Below, piece after piece: positions 21,214 through 32,549 of a stretch of 64,000 nt of DNA (position 1 is its first letter; each line of letters begins with the position of its first letter). The DNA comes from Panicum virgatum. Its lineage: Eukaryota; Streptophyta; Magnoliopsida; Poales; Poaceae. A program made the position numbers and the translations under genes. The stretch lies in the NCBI RefSeq assembly GCF_016808335.1, contig NC_053143.1, positions 53,723,441 to 53,787,440 on the forward strand, given 5' to 3'. The notes beneath the pieces are model-generated. The model was not told the origin of the DNA. It did no database searches and saw only the letters and a program-made list of their open reading frames with translations.

Positions 21214-21254
21214 GCTACGACTTTCTGATCCGCAAGAAAACTGAACGCGTGAAG

Positions 21255-21778
21255 GTATATATACTACTTGCCTGCTAATATGAATTCTCTAGGTTGTTCA
21301 TTTTGTTTATGCTGAGCTGAGAGTATGAAATGTCTATCAATATACATGCCTCGCCTGTATAATCAGTTATTCCATTTTCTTAACTTGGTGGCACTTAAAG
21401 ATACCATTAGCTTATTATACTTTTGTGTTTCCTTCTATTACGTTTCTAGTTAATGCCTAATGCATGCCCATAATCTCTTCTTCTTGTTGTTGTTGTGTTA
21501 GTAAAATTAACTCGGCGAATCTTCTCTTCTATGTGAGGACTATGTGGTGGTATGTCAGTTTGTGGAGTCCAGATCACATTTCAAGAAAGGTCTGGGCAAC
21601 CATACTCTGGCAGCAGCTCTAAGAGCACTCCCTGCCTGTAGAACAAAAATTTGAATAATACTTCTATGCTCTTTGACAGCTAAGTTGTGTGGTTATTTCT
21701 ACTTTTATTAGGAGAACACCGAGTAGTTGCAAATCAGACCCTCAATTTACTCTTCTGTTTCAAAACGTGATAGAGCCA
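21255..21778 (+). other. Host segment, probably intronic
   Basis: Follows the donor at 21254. AT-rich, with no clear exon or repeat. It continues up to the LINE insertion. Confidence 0.4.
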
Positions 21779-21789
21779 GAAAGTATATA

Positions 21790-22076
21790 GAAAGTGTTCA
21801 AGTTGCTTTACATGCCTTCAAAGATGAATCGCATTCCTAGATTGCTTGTGGTGCTAAGGGCCTTGCTGCCCTAGGCTTCGGGAGAGCATCTTAACTGTGT
21901 TAGGTGTGTTTCTGTCTGTGGTCAGGTCCTGTACCTTAGTTTGCTTGTAATAGTCCTAGAAGTGTTGTAACCCCTATTCCCCTCTCTGATCAGGGGGGGA
22001 GTAGTTTCTGTATTTGGATCTTTTCTTCTTCTTAATACAAAGATATACAACTCTCCTGCGTATTCGAGAAAAAAAG
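21790..22076 (+). mobile_element. 5'-truncated LINE (L1-type) 3' end
   Basis: The segment ends with CTTCTTAATACAAAGATATA, CTCTCCTGCGTATTCGAG and a short A-run, a 3' terminus I recognise from grass LINEs. An exact 11-bp target duplication GAAAGTATATA flanks it (21779-21789 and 22077-22087). Only about 287 bp of 3' UTR remain; there is no ORF. Confidence 0.8.
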
Positions 22077-22087
22077 GAAAGTATATA

Positions 22088-23049
22088 AAAATAGTTGTAC
22101 CATGTGCTAGAGTTCAGTTATATTCCAACAAGGATTCTTTATTGAGCTGTATGTATTCTCGCTAAGATAATCCATTGATCTTAAGTCAGTGTTCGCCTAC
22201 ACAGGCTATATGGCCATTTACACGGCGTGTAAACATTACTCGATGGGCAAGCATGTAGTTTAGGCCATAAATGGTATATTACACTTTACACGGTATTATA
22301 CGGGTTACACGGTGTATACACGGGCTACACTGCATGGGAAAAAACTTTCTAAATAGGCAAGTAGCATGCCGTTTAGGGTGAGTAGCTTGCTGTTTAGGAG
22401 AAAGGACACATTGTCCAAAGGTCTTGTTTAAGGATTCAATTTTAATTAAGTCACGCAATGTAGATGCAAAACTCTCCAATAGTCATTCTCACTTCAAATT
22501 GAAATTATTTTTAACTTGTCATTATTATTGTTATTTTTAGGCACATATACCTATTACTACACTTATGTTTGTCAATAATGTAAAAAAACTTGTAATCCGT
22601 GTAATATCGTGTGCACGCCGTGTACATAGTCTACATGCTACAAGAACCCACACCAACCATGGAAAGCGACTGGGGCAGTGGAATGAGTCAAAAATAGGGG
22701 TGGTGCATGGGGAGGTGAAAATAGAGAGAGGAAAAGCGATAAAGTTGCACAAATATATATTTTGTTCTATTGTATCATGTATCTAACATTCGTTTGCTTA
22801 CTTTGGAATACGAACATGCATGGATATTGTTCAAATCAAAGAGTATATCTTTGTTGCTATATGTTATTATTTATAAATATTTTATATGATGAAAATCGAT
22901 GCTCATTCTCGATCAAAACTGCGAATGGGTACGGATCTATTCATATAAAATAAATATGTGATTATACTTAACTAAATTTCCACACGACTCATCGAGCTTG
23001 GTCTGAATGTAAATATATTTTCGATGTTTTTTATTCAACAATAAATTAT
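22088..23049. other. AT-rich segment with repeat-like features
   Basis: TTTACACGGCGTGTAAAC (about 22214-22231) and GTGCACGCCGTGTACA (about 22612) form an imperfect inverted pair, suggesting a decayed DNA transposon that could not be delimited. From about 22760 the sequence resembles Helitron interior. No gene recognised. Confidence 0.35.
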
Positions 23050-23082
23050 TTTGTCCGTAGCAACGCATGGGCATGAATCTAG
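23050..23082 (+). mobile_element. Degenerate Helitron 3' end
   Basis: TTGTCCGTAGCAACGCATGG followed by GCATGAATCTAG resembles the grass Helitron terminus (hairpin, short spacer, CTAG). The stem is weak (CCGT/ATGG with a wobble) and the base after CTAG is C rather than T. The 5' end was not found. Confidence 0.45.
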
Positions 23083-23551
23083 CTACATATATGATGTGTG
23101 GAATGCATATCATTTTGGTGCCGACGCTACCACTATCCTCTTCTCACCGTCGGAGTGGAACCAAGGCTTCATCTTGGATGGTTGAATTGCAGTTCGGCTC
23201 AGAAAAGCAGCACATAGGAGGATCTCTCCAGGCAGACATCCGAGCGAAGCACGAGCACTGAGTAGTACGCTGTACACATTCTGATGTGAAGCCATTCTTG
23301 CTTAGAGCCTAGTTCTTCATTTTTCTGTTCTGTGTGTGTTTGTTGCTTGACTAATTTACGAAGCGTGGTGAAGTAAATATAGATTAGAAGGGAAAAGGCA
23401 AGGGCAATGCCAACAAGATGTGCCAACTGTAGTTTGCAATTTTTTAGTGGCAAATTCGACAACAAATTACTTATCATTTCAGTTGTATGTTTTGATAAAT
23501 TGTGGCTATGAAAGCATGCTACAGCTCAGCCGTCAAACATCTCCACTGTTT
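23083..23551 (+). other. Host segment with a possible terminal exon
   Basis: A frame ending in TGA near 23261 encodes SWMVELQFGSEKQHIGGS and a short charged tail (ADIRAKHEH). It could be the last exon of the gene interrupted by Copia B, but no splice acceptor is convincing. The remainder is AT-rich host DNA. Confidence 0.25.
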
Positions 23552-25545
23552 TGTCACACCTGGTTTTAAGAACAAAACCGAATGCCTAACTATATGTATG
23601 CCAGGATCAAGTTCCATACATATAGAGACATAATAAGTGAATAATCAGTAACAGTATCACGAGAAAGAGAAATAAAACAATTAAAAGACTATCAGAGTTA
23701 TATAGCTTATCCTGGAAATGAAGGCTTCAAACTTCACAGGCAATCGACTAGGGGTTGCGTATGCCTAGAACTCAGCAACATGTTCAGGAAACTTTTATAC
23801 ACCTCCTCCTTCTGAGCAGCAGTAAGTAAGGATGACTACACTTATGGTTGGTACTCAGCAAGGCCACAAGAAATAACCAGAATATGATTTAATCCCATCT
23901 TCAATTAAATTAATCATGTGAGGGTCCAAGCCGCTCGTGACCGTGAGTACGGCTGATATATCAATTTTACACTCTACAGAGGTTGTACACTTTCACCACA
24001 ATTCGTGTAAAAGTTCCAAAGAACTTTGTACCCAACCACACTGTGCTGATCAGGCACAATACCACACTTCTGAGGTGTGATTGCATAGGGACACCACGAG
24101 GCCTTTACAAAGATTCCCTAACCTATGACAATCCCCTAAAATTTCAAGCCAAAGCGGTCATAACCCTCCCTAATGAGGCGGTACCTTAGCCAAGGACCAT
24201 AAACAAAATCAAAGCCTCAAGAGGACCGAGCTATACCCCGACGATGCATCCCCTCTTGCCCTTTCGGTAAGATTGTCACAAGCTAGAGTTTCTAATTAAT
24301 TAGCCAAGACCAGAGCCATATAGTATTGTGGTTGTACTATTTTTCTGGGTGGTTCTCCATGTTCCAATTAAATCATAGTATTCTCATAAATAAGCATAGA
24401 TAGAAGGATGGTTAGGGTCACTTGTATTTCTCCAACGAAAAGCTACTCTAACTGCTCTTCAGCTTTTGCTCACTTGGAAAACTTGATCTTCAAACTTCGA
24501 ACAGCATTCCTTTTACTCGAACCAATCATCGAGCAACCATACAAAGCAAACAACAAATACATCTAAGAACAATACACCAAAACAAAAGAAAAACTTTAAA
24601 AGAACGTAAAAAACGATAGGGCACGCTGCTACGGTTACGAAAGTGCAAGAAAAACGGAAAACGAAGCTATGGTTGGAAAGAAATAGCTATCAGAAGACTT
24701 GAATTATGAAACAAAACAAAAGAACTATAAGCTTCATTTATTTTATTTCAAAAACACATGTAAAGGATATTTAGAAGAAAATATCCATGTTTACAATTAA
24801 CTCATATTATATTCATATTTGCAAAAGCGAAGTAGAACTTAGTCCCATTTTATTTAAAGTTATCTATATACAAATTACACTAATTAAATAATTAATTAGA
24901 AAGAAACTTGTGAAAGCATTCTAAACGTACAACTTTATATGATTCTTGTTGAACTAACAAATTAAATTATAAACACATTTGAGTTCATATTAATCAAGTT
25001 AACATTAATTATGAAAACCGGAGTAAACATCTAATTAGCTTTTAATTAGAAAGACTAGATGAGAGAACATTAATCAAATTAAATCTATATTTGATTTCAA
25101 AACAGGAACTACAGCACAACGATACCACTACACGATAACATAGCCTCTTAGAGAACTAACGCAATAAAAACAGGTTGAAACGGATCTAACACGACGATTC
25201 TACAAGCTAAACGGTGGTTCAGGGATCTAATTGTGGTTAACCAAAGGGCTAAGGGCTAGAAAGCAAAACTACAGCTTCTGGGCTGCGGGTCTAAATTTGT
25301 ACAAGTGCAAGGGTTAGAACAGAAACAAAAGGTCTGTTTTGTAATTACTTTTGAACTAGATTAGACTGCAGGTTGATTTTTGCAAAACCGAGGGGCTGTT
25401 TTGCAAAACTACCATAGCTGACCCAGGGGTCGGGGGTTTGACCGGGGTTTAGATTGGATCTGGGCCTTCCGATCTAGATCGGACGGTGGGCGGCGACGCT
25501 GGCGGGCGGCCGGGAGCTCAGCGAACTTCCATAGGGTTCGGATGA

Positions 25546-25606
25546 GGCGGACGTTTTGAGCGGAGGTCGGGCGAGGCGGAGGTTTTGCGCGGAGGTCGGG
25601 CGAGAT
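25546..25606 (+). repeat. Two units of the GC minisatellite core in the solo LTR
   Basis: GGAGGTCGGGCGAGGCGGA and a second GGAGGTCGGGCGAG unit, separated by GGTTTTGCGC. They match the core of the Copia coding minisatellites and the array in gypsy G. Confidence 0.7.
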
Positions 25607-25979
25607 GCGCAGGACCGAGACATGGCACTCGGCGGCGATGACGGGGCTCGGGTTTTATCCTGGGAGGGGAACGCGATGGCTGGGTCGGCTTGGTGGGGCG
25701 GCGTGGTGGCAGCGGCGCTCCATGGCGGCGTGCGGGAGGTTCGCTCCGGTGAGCGATTCTCGGCGCGGGGGAACGAGAGAGAGAGAAGAAAGAAGGGTCA
25801 GCAGGGATGCTCACCACAAAACAAAGCTCTGGTGGCGGCTTGCGGAGGCGGGGGAGTGGCGGAACGGCAACGCGACGGCATCCCCGAGCTCCCGAGCTCC
25901 AAGAATGGTGGCGGATAGGGTTTCGCGAACGAGGAGGCGGCGGCTTCGGGTTCGAGGACCAAGGGGCGCGCGGAGGCAC

Positions 25980-25987
25980 TATAAATA
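25980..25987 (+). promoter_or_regulatory. TATA box in the solo LTR
   Basis: TATAAATA followed by a GC-rich leader (GGGCGGGGGCGG). It is the only clear TATA motif in the GC-rich part of this LTR and would place the U3/R boundary near 26010 if the LTR is read on the plus strand. Confidence 0.45.
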
Positions 25988-26570
25988 GGGCGGGGGCGGA
26001 CGCCTTGGTGTGCGGGGCCTAGGGAAGTGCGGGCGCGCGTGCGACTGTCGGACTCGGCCGGGAGTCCGGCTCGGGCACGAGATCGGGAACGACCCCGACA
26101 GGCAGGGCCCGCCTGGCGGTGAGGGTGAGAGGGGGGAAGAGGCGCGGGACTGGGCCGGGAGAAGGAGATGGGCCGGCGTGGGTTGGGCTGCGGGGAAAGG
26201 AAAAGGAAAAGAGGGAAAAGAGAAAGAGAGAGGAAGTTTGGGCTGGGCCAAAAGAGAGAAAGGGGAGAGAGGAAAGAGGAAATGTTTTTGAAATAAAGAT
26301 CAAGCAAATTCAATTCAATTTAAATTCAAGAAATTCTAATTCAAATTGAAACTCACACAAATAAACAATGCAAGGCAGCATGAATGCAAGACATACAGAT
26401 GACCTTATTTAATTTAGAAGACAACTAATTATTTTATATTTTTTTATATATATACTAAATTCCGTGTGAAGAAAAATAAATGTTACGAAAATTTTAAAAT
26501 TATGAGAAAATTGTTGCTTTATTTTTACTTTTAATCACATCCTGAAATCCAACAATTTCAGGGTGTGACA

Positions 26571-26722
26571 TGTTTAAGCTGACAACGGAGTAGCAGAGGT
26601 CACATCAGTGAGACCCAGATCATCCTACTCTGAGCGCAATTTGATAGTATTTGCCTTAGAACAGTAAAATACATGGCTACAGTATTCTGCAACTCGCCTA
26701 CCTAGCTTGTTACTCAGCATCG
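26571..26722 (-). other. 3' flank of the NAC pseudogene
   Basis: Short segment between the solo LTR and the NAC stop codon, presumably the NAC 3' UTR. The solo LTR therefore inserted in, or just past, that UTR. Confidence 0.4.
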
Positions 26723-27675
26723 TCACTGTACGCTGCCGTCACTGCTTGTAGCGCGTTGTCTCCTGCTGTCAACTGCATCGATCTGCGGCGGGGCTGTTTT
26801 CTCGAACCGCTTAGCGGTGTCCGTTTTCTGCATGAGGTGATCGTTGATGCATGGAATTGGTGGCAGCAAGGGAAACAGCGGCGTGTTGTAAGCAGATTTC
26901 ATGGCATCCAAGAAGTGCTCAGCAGCAGATTTGAATGCGATGAGGGAGTCAACACCACCTTGCAGGCCATCGTCGTCCAGGAATGGCGAGGGCCGTCGCA
27001 GGTTCGTCGCCCTGTTGAAGATTCTGCACAGCAACCACTCGTCCTGCGCGCAGAAATAATTAGCTACACAAGATTAGAACGAAAGATCTACGACTAGTTA
27101 ATAATCAAACGCACGCACGCACGCACGCAATAATTAAGCATCGGCTAGATCATACATGTAGCATCGTGTTGGAGGCCGTGGACGATGATGAACCACGTAG
27201 CTTGGTACCGGACAACATTAGGGTATCGCGGTCAAGGCGGTACTCGTGCATTACCCAGCTTGTCTTGATACCAGTGGGTTCGCGTCCCTTGTAGAAGACA
27301 AGCGTCTTCTTGAAGCCGAGCAGCGTGTTGTCGTCAGCAGCGGAGAGACTAGTGATAATCAACCTGCCTTTGCCAGTAGGCTTCCAGTAGCCTGAGCTGG
27401 TGGCACGGTTGGTCCTGGAGCCGGTGGCGTACTTGCGATCCTGCAGGGAGAAGTACCACTCCTGCCCGCTCAACCTTGCATTGTCGGGCATCTCCCACGG
27501 TTCCAACTTGGTGATGTCGAGGTCGGGGATGATGCTGGGGGCCGGGCCGGGCGCCGCGGTGGCACAGGTAGTGAACAATTAGCTCCTCGTCCGTCGGGAA
27601 GAAACGGAACCCCGGAGACAGATCTCAGTGCGACACAAATCCTGCCAGCGCCTTGCTGAGGCCTTGATCGTCCAT
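26723..27675 (-). pseudogene. NAC-domain transcription factor, broken copy
   Basis: Exon 1 is 27675-27156, the intron 27155-27044 (GT...AG, phase 0, with an ACGC repeat) and exon 2 27043-26723. The ATG at 27675 begins MDDQGLSKALAGF. A TGA follows at codon 17, then subdomain A ([19 protein letters not shown]), then a one-base frame change near 27580. After it come [53 protein letters not shown] and WVMHEYRL, i.e. subdomains B-D; exon 2 opens with DEWLLCRIFNRAT (subdomain E). NAC proteins are plant-specific DNA-binding regulators; this copy cannot make a full domain. Copia C lies 2 bp upstream of the ATG and has removed any promoter. Confidence 0.9.
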
Positions 27676-27677
27676 GA

Positions 27678-27861
27678 TGTTACCTAAATCTCACTAACTG
27701 GTAAAGGCCGGAGGTCGGCTTGACCTCCGGGCCGCTTGATTGAATTGAAAGTGGATCAAGGGTTCTAGTTCTCACGACCACTACAGAAGGGGGGGGGGAG
27801 CAACCCCACTAAAGCAAAAAGCAAAACAGCAATAGGATTACAGAGGCTTATTTAGCTATCA
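27678..27861 (-). repeat. Copia C 3' LTR
   Basis: TGATAGCTAAATAAGCC to AGGTAACA on the minus strand, 184 bp. The G/C homopolymer is only 10 long here (27789-27798). It starts 2 bp upstream of the NAC ATG. Confidence 0.9.
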
Positions 27862-27875
27862 ATCTCCCCCTAAGC

Positions 27876-30735
27876 CTAGTGCTGAGTGATCTGCTTGAGT
27901 CCTATCCTCCTCCTTATCTCCTGGAACTTAGTCTTGCCCAGCGACTTGGTGAGAATGTCGGCTAGCTGATCAGTAGTCGGAATGTTGTCGGCCTTAATGC
28001 TCCCGTCCTCCAATCATTCCTTGATGAAGTGGTACTTGATCCGGATGTGCTTGCTCCTGCCATGGAAGACTGGATACTTGGCCAGAGCTAGAGCAGACTT
28101 GCTGTCCACCTTCAGCTCCACCACATCCACCTTGCTGCCCTGCAACTCCTAGAGCAACCTGGACAGCCATAACGCTTATGTAGCGGCAGAGGCGGCGGCA
28201 ATGTACTCTGCTTCGCAGCTCGACAGCGCCACCACCTTCTGTTTGGTCGATTGCCAGCAGACCAAGCAGCCACCCAGGAAGAACCTGGTCTCGCTGTTGC
28301 TCTTGCTTGAGTCGCCGTCGCCGGTGAGGTCGCTGTCGCAGTAGCCGACGAAGCGCATCGCACCGGAGGCACGCTTGTAGTGCAGACCATAGTCCAGCAT
28401 TCCAGCCACATAGCGGAGGATGCGCTTGATGGCCTGCAGATGCTCCACCGTTGGCCGCTCCATGAATCAGCTCACATAGCCAACTGCGAACGCTAGGTCC
28501 GGCCGGGTATGAACCAGATAGCGGAGACTGCCCACCAGCCGACAATAGTGAGTAGGATCGACCTCCTCTGCTTCACTGTCGCGGCTGAGCTTGAGCTTCT
28601 CCTCCATCGGTGTGTGGGCGAGGTTGCAGCCCACCATGTCGCTAAGCTTCAGGATCCGCTTGGCGTAGTGGGCATGACGAAGCGTGATGCCGCTGGCGTC
28701 CTGGCGCACCTCGATGCCGAGGTAGAAGCTCAACAGCCAGAGGTCACTCATGTCGAACCTCTACTTCATGGCCGCCTTGAACTTCTCCACCTCCTCTGCA
28801 TCTGCACCGGAGATGATGATGTCGTCGACGTAGACCCCGACCAGCAGGACAGCACACCCTGTGCCCCGCCGGTACATCGCCACCTCGTGCGCGCTCTGCT
28901 GGAAGCCCATCTTCTTGAGTGTCGCATCCAGCTTCGCGTTCTAGGCCCGCGGTGCCTTTCTGGGCCCGTACAGCGCCTTGCGCAGGTGGTACACCTTGCC
29001 TTCTTCTCCGAGAATGGCAAAGCCTGGTGGCTGCCGCACGTACACCTCCTCCTTGAGGTCGCCATTGAGGAAGGCGGACTTGACGTCCATGTGGTGCACA
29101 CTCCATCCTTCTTGGGCTGCCAGTGCGAGGAGAACCCGAACGGACTCCATCCTCACTATCGGTGCGAATGTGTCGTCGTAGTCGATCCCCTCCTGCTGGA
29201 TGATGCCCCGCGCTACCAGCCGTGCCTTGTACTTGATGATGGCGCCCTTCTCATCCTTCTTGAGCTTGAAGACCCATTTCAGGGAGATCGAGCGGTGGCC
29301 GGCTAGCGGATGCACGAGCTCCCAAGTCCGGTTCCTCTCCACGGACTCGAGCTCCTGCAGCATCGTCTCACGCCACGCCGGATCGCCTTGCGCTTTCGTG
29401 TGCGTGGTTGGTTCGCCGGCATGCGTCAGATGTAGCTCCGCACCGAGGATGTTGTCGATCCTCCGATACCGGAGAGGTTCGCCAGCGTACGACGCGTCCA
29501 GACGCTCCTCGTCATCCTCCAGGGGCGTGACTGACTCAATTTTAGTCTGTCCGGCCGCTCACAGAGTCGCCGAAGCAGGGGATGCAAGGGCCGACGCAGA
29601 AGAAGGGGATGCAGGGGTCGGCGCCAAAGCAGGGAACGCAGGGGCCGACGCTAAAGCAGGGGACGCAGGGGTCGGCGCTGAAGCAAGAGACAGAGGGGCT
29701 GACGCCGAAGCAGGAGACGCAGGGGTCGGTGCCGAAGCTGGGGTCGGAGGGACTGACATTGCGCTCCTAGTCTCCCCCGGAGCTAGAGAGTGTGACGAGG
29801 CGGAAACCGCGTCGGCGTCGATCAGCTCGTAGTCAAAGACGAGCTCCTCCGCTAATGACGCAGCATGGTCTGCGCTCTTGCTCCAGTCCCAGCCGCGCAT
29901 CTCGTTGAAGACGGCGTCGCGCGACACGAGCACGCACCGGGACACCGGGTTGTAGATGCGGTAAGCCTTGGCGCCTTTGGCGTACCCGAGGAACACCCCA
30001 GGCCTGCTACGATCGTCAAGCTTACGCACCTGGTTAAGCTCCTTGATGAAATAGAGGCAGCCACGCCATTGCTAGAGCACGCTCGTACCACGCCTCATAC
30101 GGGGTCATGCCCTGCAAGCTCTTGGTCGGCGACCGGTTCAACAGATGAACTGCTGTCACCACCGCTTCACCCCAGAACTTCGCCGGCATGCCTCATTGCT
30201 TCAGCAATGCCTGCGCCATGCCCACCATGGTCTGGTTCCTCCTCTCCACTATGCCGTTTTGCTGTGGCGAGTAGGGAGCGGAGTAGTGACGCGTGATGTC
30301 GTCGTCGACGCAGTAGTCGGCGAACTCCGCGGTGGTGAACTCCCGGCCGTTGTCGGTGCGGAGTACTCGCAGCTTGCGCCTGCAGGTCTTCTCTGCCTCC
30401 GCCCAAACGCGCTTGATGGCGTCCGCTGTGGCCGACTTGGTATTCAGCAGCGACACCCACATGTAGCGCGTGGCATCATCCACCAGCAGCAAGAAGAATC
30501 GCCTGCCGCCGGGTGTCGCCGGTGTCACTGGTCCGCACAGATCGCCATGCATCAGCTCGAGCACCTCCTGCGCGCGGTACTGAGCCTGAGCGGGGAAAGA
30601 TCATGCCTTTGCTTGGTAACGACGCAGGTGTCGCAGAGATGGCCGTCGTGCTTGATCACCGGCATCCCGCGCACCATGTCTTCCTTGCACAGCTTGTGCA
30701 GAGCATCGAAGTGCAGGTGGCCATAGCACTCATGC
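27876..30735 (-). pseudogene. Copia C integrase-RT-RNase H (decayed)
   Basis: The integrase zinc finger retains CDTCV. The core has LVDDATRYMW, LRTDNGREFTTAEF and YSPQQNGIVERRNQT. A small deletion near 30060 disturbs the integrase C-terminal part. A Pro/Ala/Ser repeat linker (29575-29745) precedes RT: MLQELESVERNRTWELV, then MHHMDVKSAFLNGDL, a TAG in the phrase after KAPRA, and a changed active-site region near 28820 where frames alternate. RNase H carries LSSCEAEYIAA with a nearby frame change. It ends at the TAG 27878-27876. Confidence 0.87.
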
Positions 30736-30764
30736 CACAGCCGCGCTTGACGATCCTTGCACGT

Positions 30765-30930
30765 GGACCTCCCACGCGGAGGTCGGGCAAAGTGGATCCC
30801 TTCCGCAGAGGTCGGGTGAGGCGGACCTCCTCTTGCAGGGGTCAGTGTCGGGCGAGGCGGACCTCCTCCTGCAGGGGTCGGGTGGTCGGGCGAGGCGGAC
30901 CTCCTCCTGCAGGAGTCGGGTGGGGCAGAA
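30765..30930 (-). repeat. GC-rich coding minisatellite, Copia C
   Basis: About four units with the core GGTCGGGCGAGGCGGACCTC on the plus strand, shorter than the arrays in A and B, at the same protease-integrase position. Confidence 0.88.
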
Positions 30931-30935
30931 CTCCT

Positions 30936-32489
30936 GACCCCTGGCTTGCGCAGGACGCCGAGGCTTGGCCGCGTCGAAGTGATGGATGTAAAGGAAGTTG
31001 GGGCTGCATAGAACTTTGATCATGAGTCATCCGCGCTGAACTCAGATCCTCAGCACGCCTTCCTTGATCCTCACTTCTGAACCGTCCTTGTCCAGCCGCC
31101 CGAGGCTCATGATGGAGCTCTGCAGCGCTGGGATGTAGAAGACGCCGTGCAGCACCCATTGCTCGCCGTTCTTCCCCTCGAACGCGATGGAGCCGACGCC
31201 CTGGATGGCCACCTTGGACGCATCGCCAAACCGCACCGAGCCGCGCACATTGCCGTCGAGATCGGTGAAGAGCTCGCGACGTCCGGTCGTGTGGTGGGTT
31301 GCGCCACTGTCAATGTACCACCCGTCGATCTCCACTTCCGCGGCGGTGTTCAGGGCAATGCAGGCACGTGGCTCATCGAGCTCGAGGATGAGACCGTGCG
31401 TAGCTGCCCGCCCTGTATCCAGCTTGACGGTGACGCGCGCGAGGAAAATTCCAGTGTCAACGTCTCCCTCTGCGACCTGTACTGCGCCGCAATTGCGCCG
31501 CTGCTGGGGGCAATCCTTAGCCCAGTGCCCAGCGCGGTTGCAGTTGTGGCAGGAGTCGTCACGGCCCATTCTGCGTTCGCCACTAGGGTCGGCCGCGTCT
31601 CCAGCGCGGTCCCCCTTCTTGTCCTTCTTGCCGCCGCGGGGACGACGACGCCGCTGCTAGCTGTCCTTGGACGTAGTGGAGTGGTCCCCTTTCTTGCCGT
31701 CGGTGCGCTGCTGCTCGGAGTATAGCAGCCTACCCTGCTCTGACTCCGGCACGTGCTCGCGATCCTTGACCACCTTGAACTGCCCGGCAACATCGTCGAT
31801 GGAGAGATCCTGGAGGTCGAGAAGGGTCTCGATCGAGAAGACCAGCTGCTCGTACCTCTTGGGCATGCACTGGAGAAACTTCTCAATGGCGCGCTCCTCG
31901 TCGAGGTCTGTGTCGCTGTTGCGCACCATCTGCTCCATCAGGTAGGTGAGGCGCACAGCAAAGTCCTCAACTTGCTCATCGGGGCGAAAGGTGAGACCTT
32001 CCCACTCCCCCCGGAGATGCTGGAGCGCGGCGCGGCGGACACGATCGCTCCCAACGCGTTTGGCCTCGACCGCCTCTCAGGCGAGCTTGGCGGTGGGCTT
32101 GTTGGCGATGGTGGCTCCGATCTCTGGCGGAACGGCGGCGCAGATGGCCTCCAGTGCCCAGCGATCCTGCTCGTAGTCGACGTCATCGAACTTGATGGCG
32201 TCCCAAAGAAAGCGCACCTGCAGCTTGACCTTCATGAGGAGACTCCACTCGTAGTAGTTCGACCGCGTGAGCATCGGCCATCAGCTCCCGATCTCATGGT
32301 AGATCTGCACGGCCGGCGAGTGCCCGCGCCGCCCGTGACGCCATGGTGGAGACGGCGATTCACGTCGGCGGCTACCTCAGCGGCCTCGAGACGCACCCTG
32401 CGCACTTGCGAGGCGGCGGTGTCGCCGCCCGCGCCAGGGGCCTTTGTGGCGTCTGCGATCCGGCGAGGTCTCGAGCTGGACGTAGACAT
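30936..32489 (-). pseudogene. Copia C gag-protease (decayed)
   Basis: ATG at 32489. Compared with A and B, most of the Ala/Glu-rich N-terminal segment is deleted and the reading frame shifts. The gag core (MLTRSNYYEWSLLMKV) and the two codons that are TAG in A and B are intact CAG here. A TAG near 31659 in the phrase KDS-stop-QRR is shared with A but not B. The CCHC knuckle is complete (CHNCNRAGHWAKDC). The protease has DSGATHHTTG. A short insertion near 31390-31430 is peculiar to this copy. Confidence 0.87.
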
Positions 32490-32549
32490 GGCAGCTACAT
32501 GGGTCGGCGGTGGTGGGGAAAAACTAGAACCCTAGGCTCTGATACCAAA

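Larger units (their letters stand above)
15898..21254 (+). pseudogene. Candidate host exon split by Copia B
   Basis: The two pieces are 15898-15930 and 21219-21254. Left of the insertion, an acceptor (GATGTGTAG) is followed by codons for IQRVKHFLDGY. Right of it, and in frame once one target copy is removed, comes DFLIRKKTERVK and then a donor (AAG|GTATAT). Together they make 23 codons without a stop, bounded by AG and GT. The peptide is basic and amphipathic; I cannot name the protein. If real, Copia B disrupted a functional exon. No other exon of this gene is certain. Confidence 0.4.
23552..26570. mobile_element. Solo LTR-like element, 3.0 kb
   Basis: Begins TGTCACACC and ends GGTGTGACA, a perfect 9-bp terminal inverted repeat with TG...CA ends. 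Exact 5-bp duplications TGTTT flank it (23547-23551 and 26571-26575). No PBS, polypurine tract or reverse transcriptase lies inside, so a solo LTR of a long-LTR family is the simplest reading. A TATAAATA box is at 25980-25987 in a GC-rich part (25430-26290), suggesting plus-strand transcription, though orientation is not proven. Overlapping ORFs in the GC-rich part have no domain. Confidence 0.8.

Noticed and set aside
22200..22640. Inverted ACACGGCGTGT motifs as a closed MITE
   Set aside because: No target duplication or matching terminal repeats could be found.
25518..26313. ORFs in the GC-rich part of the solo LTR
   Set aside because: Open on both strands, low complexity, inside an LTR; no domain.
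27108..27129. ACGC repeat, considered as a regulatory or CRISPR-like array
   Set aside because: A simple tetranucleotide microsatellite within the NAC intron.
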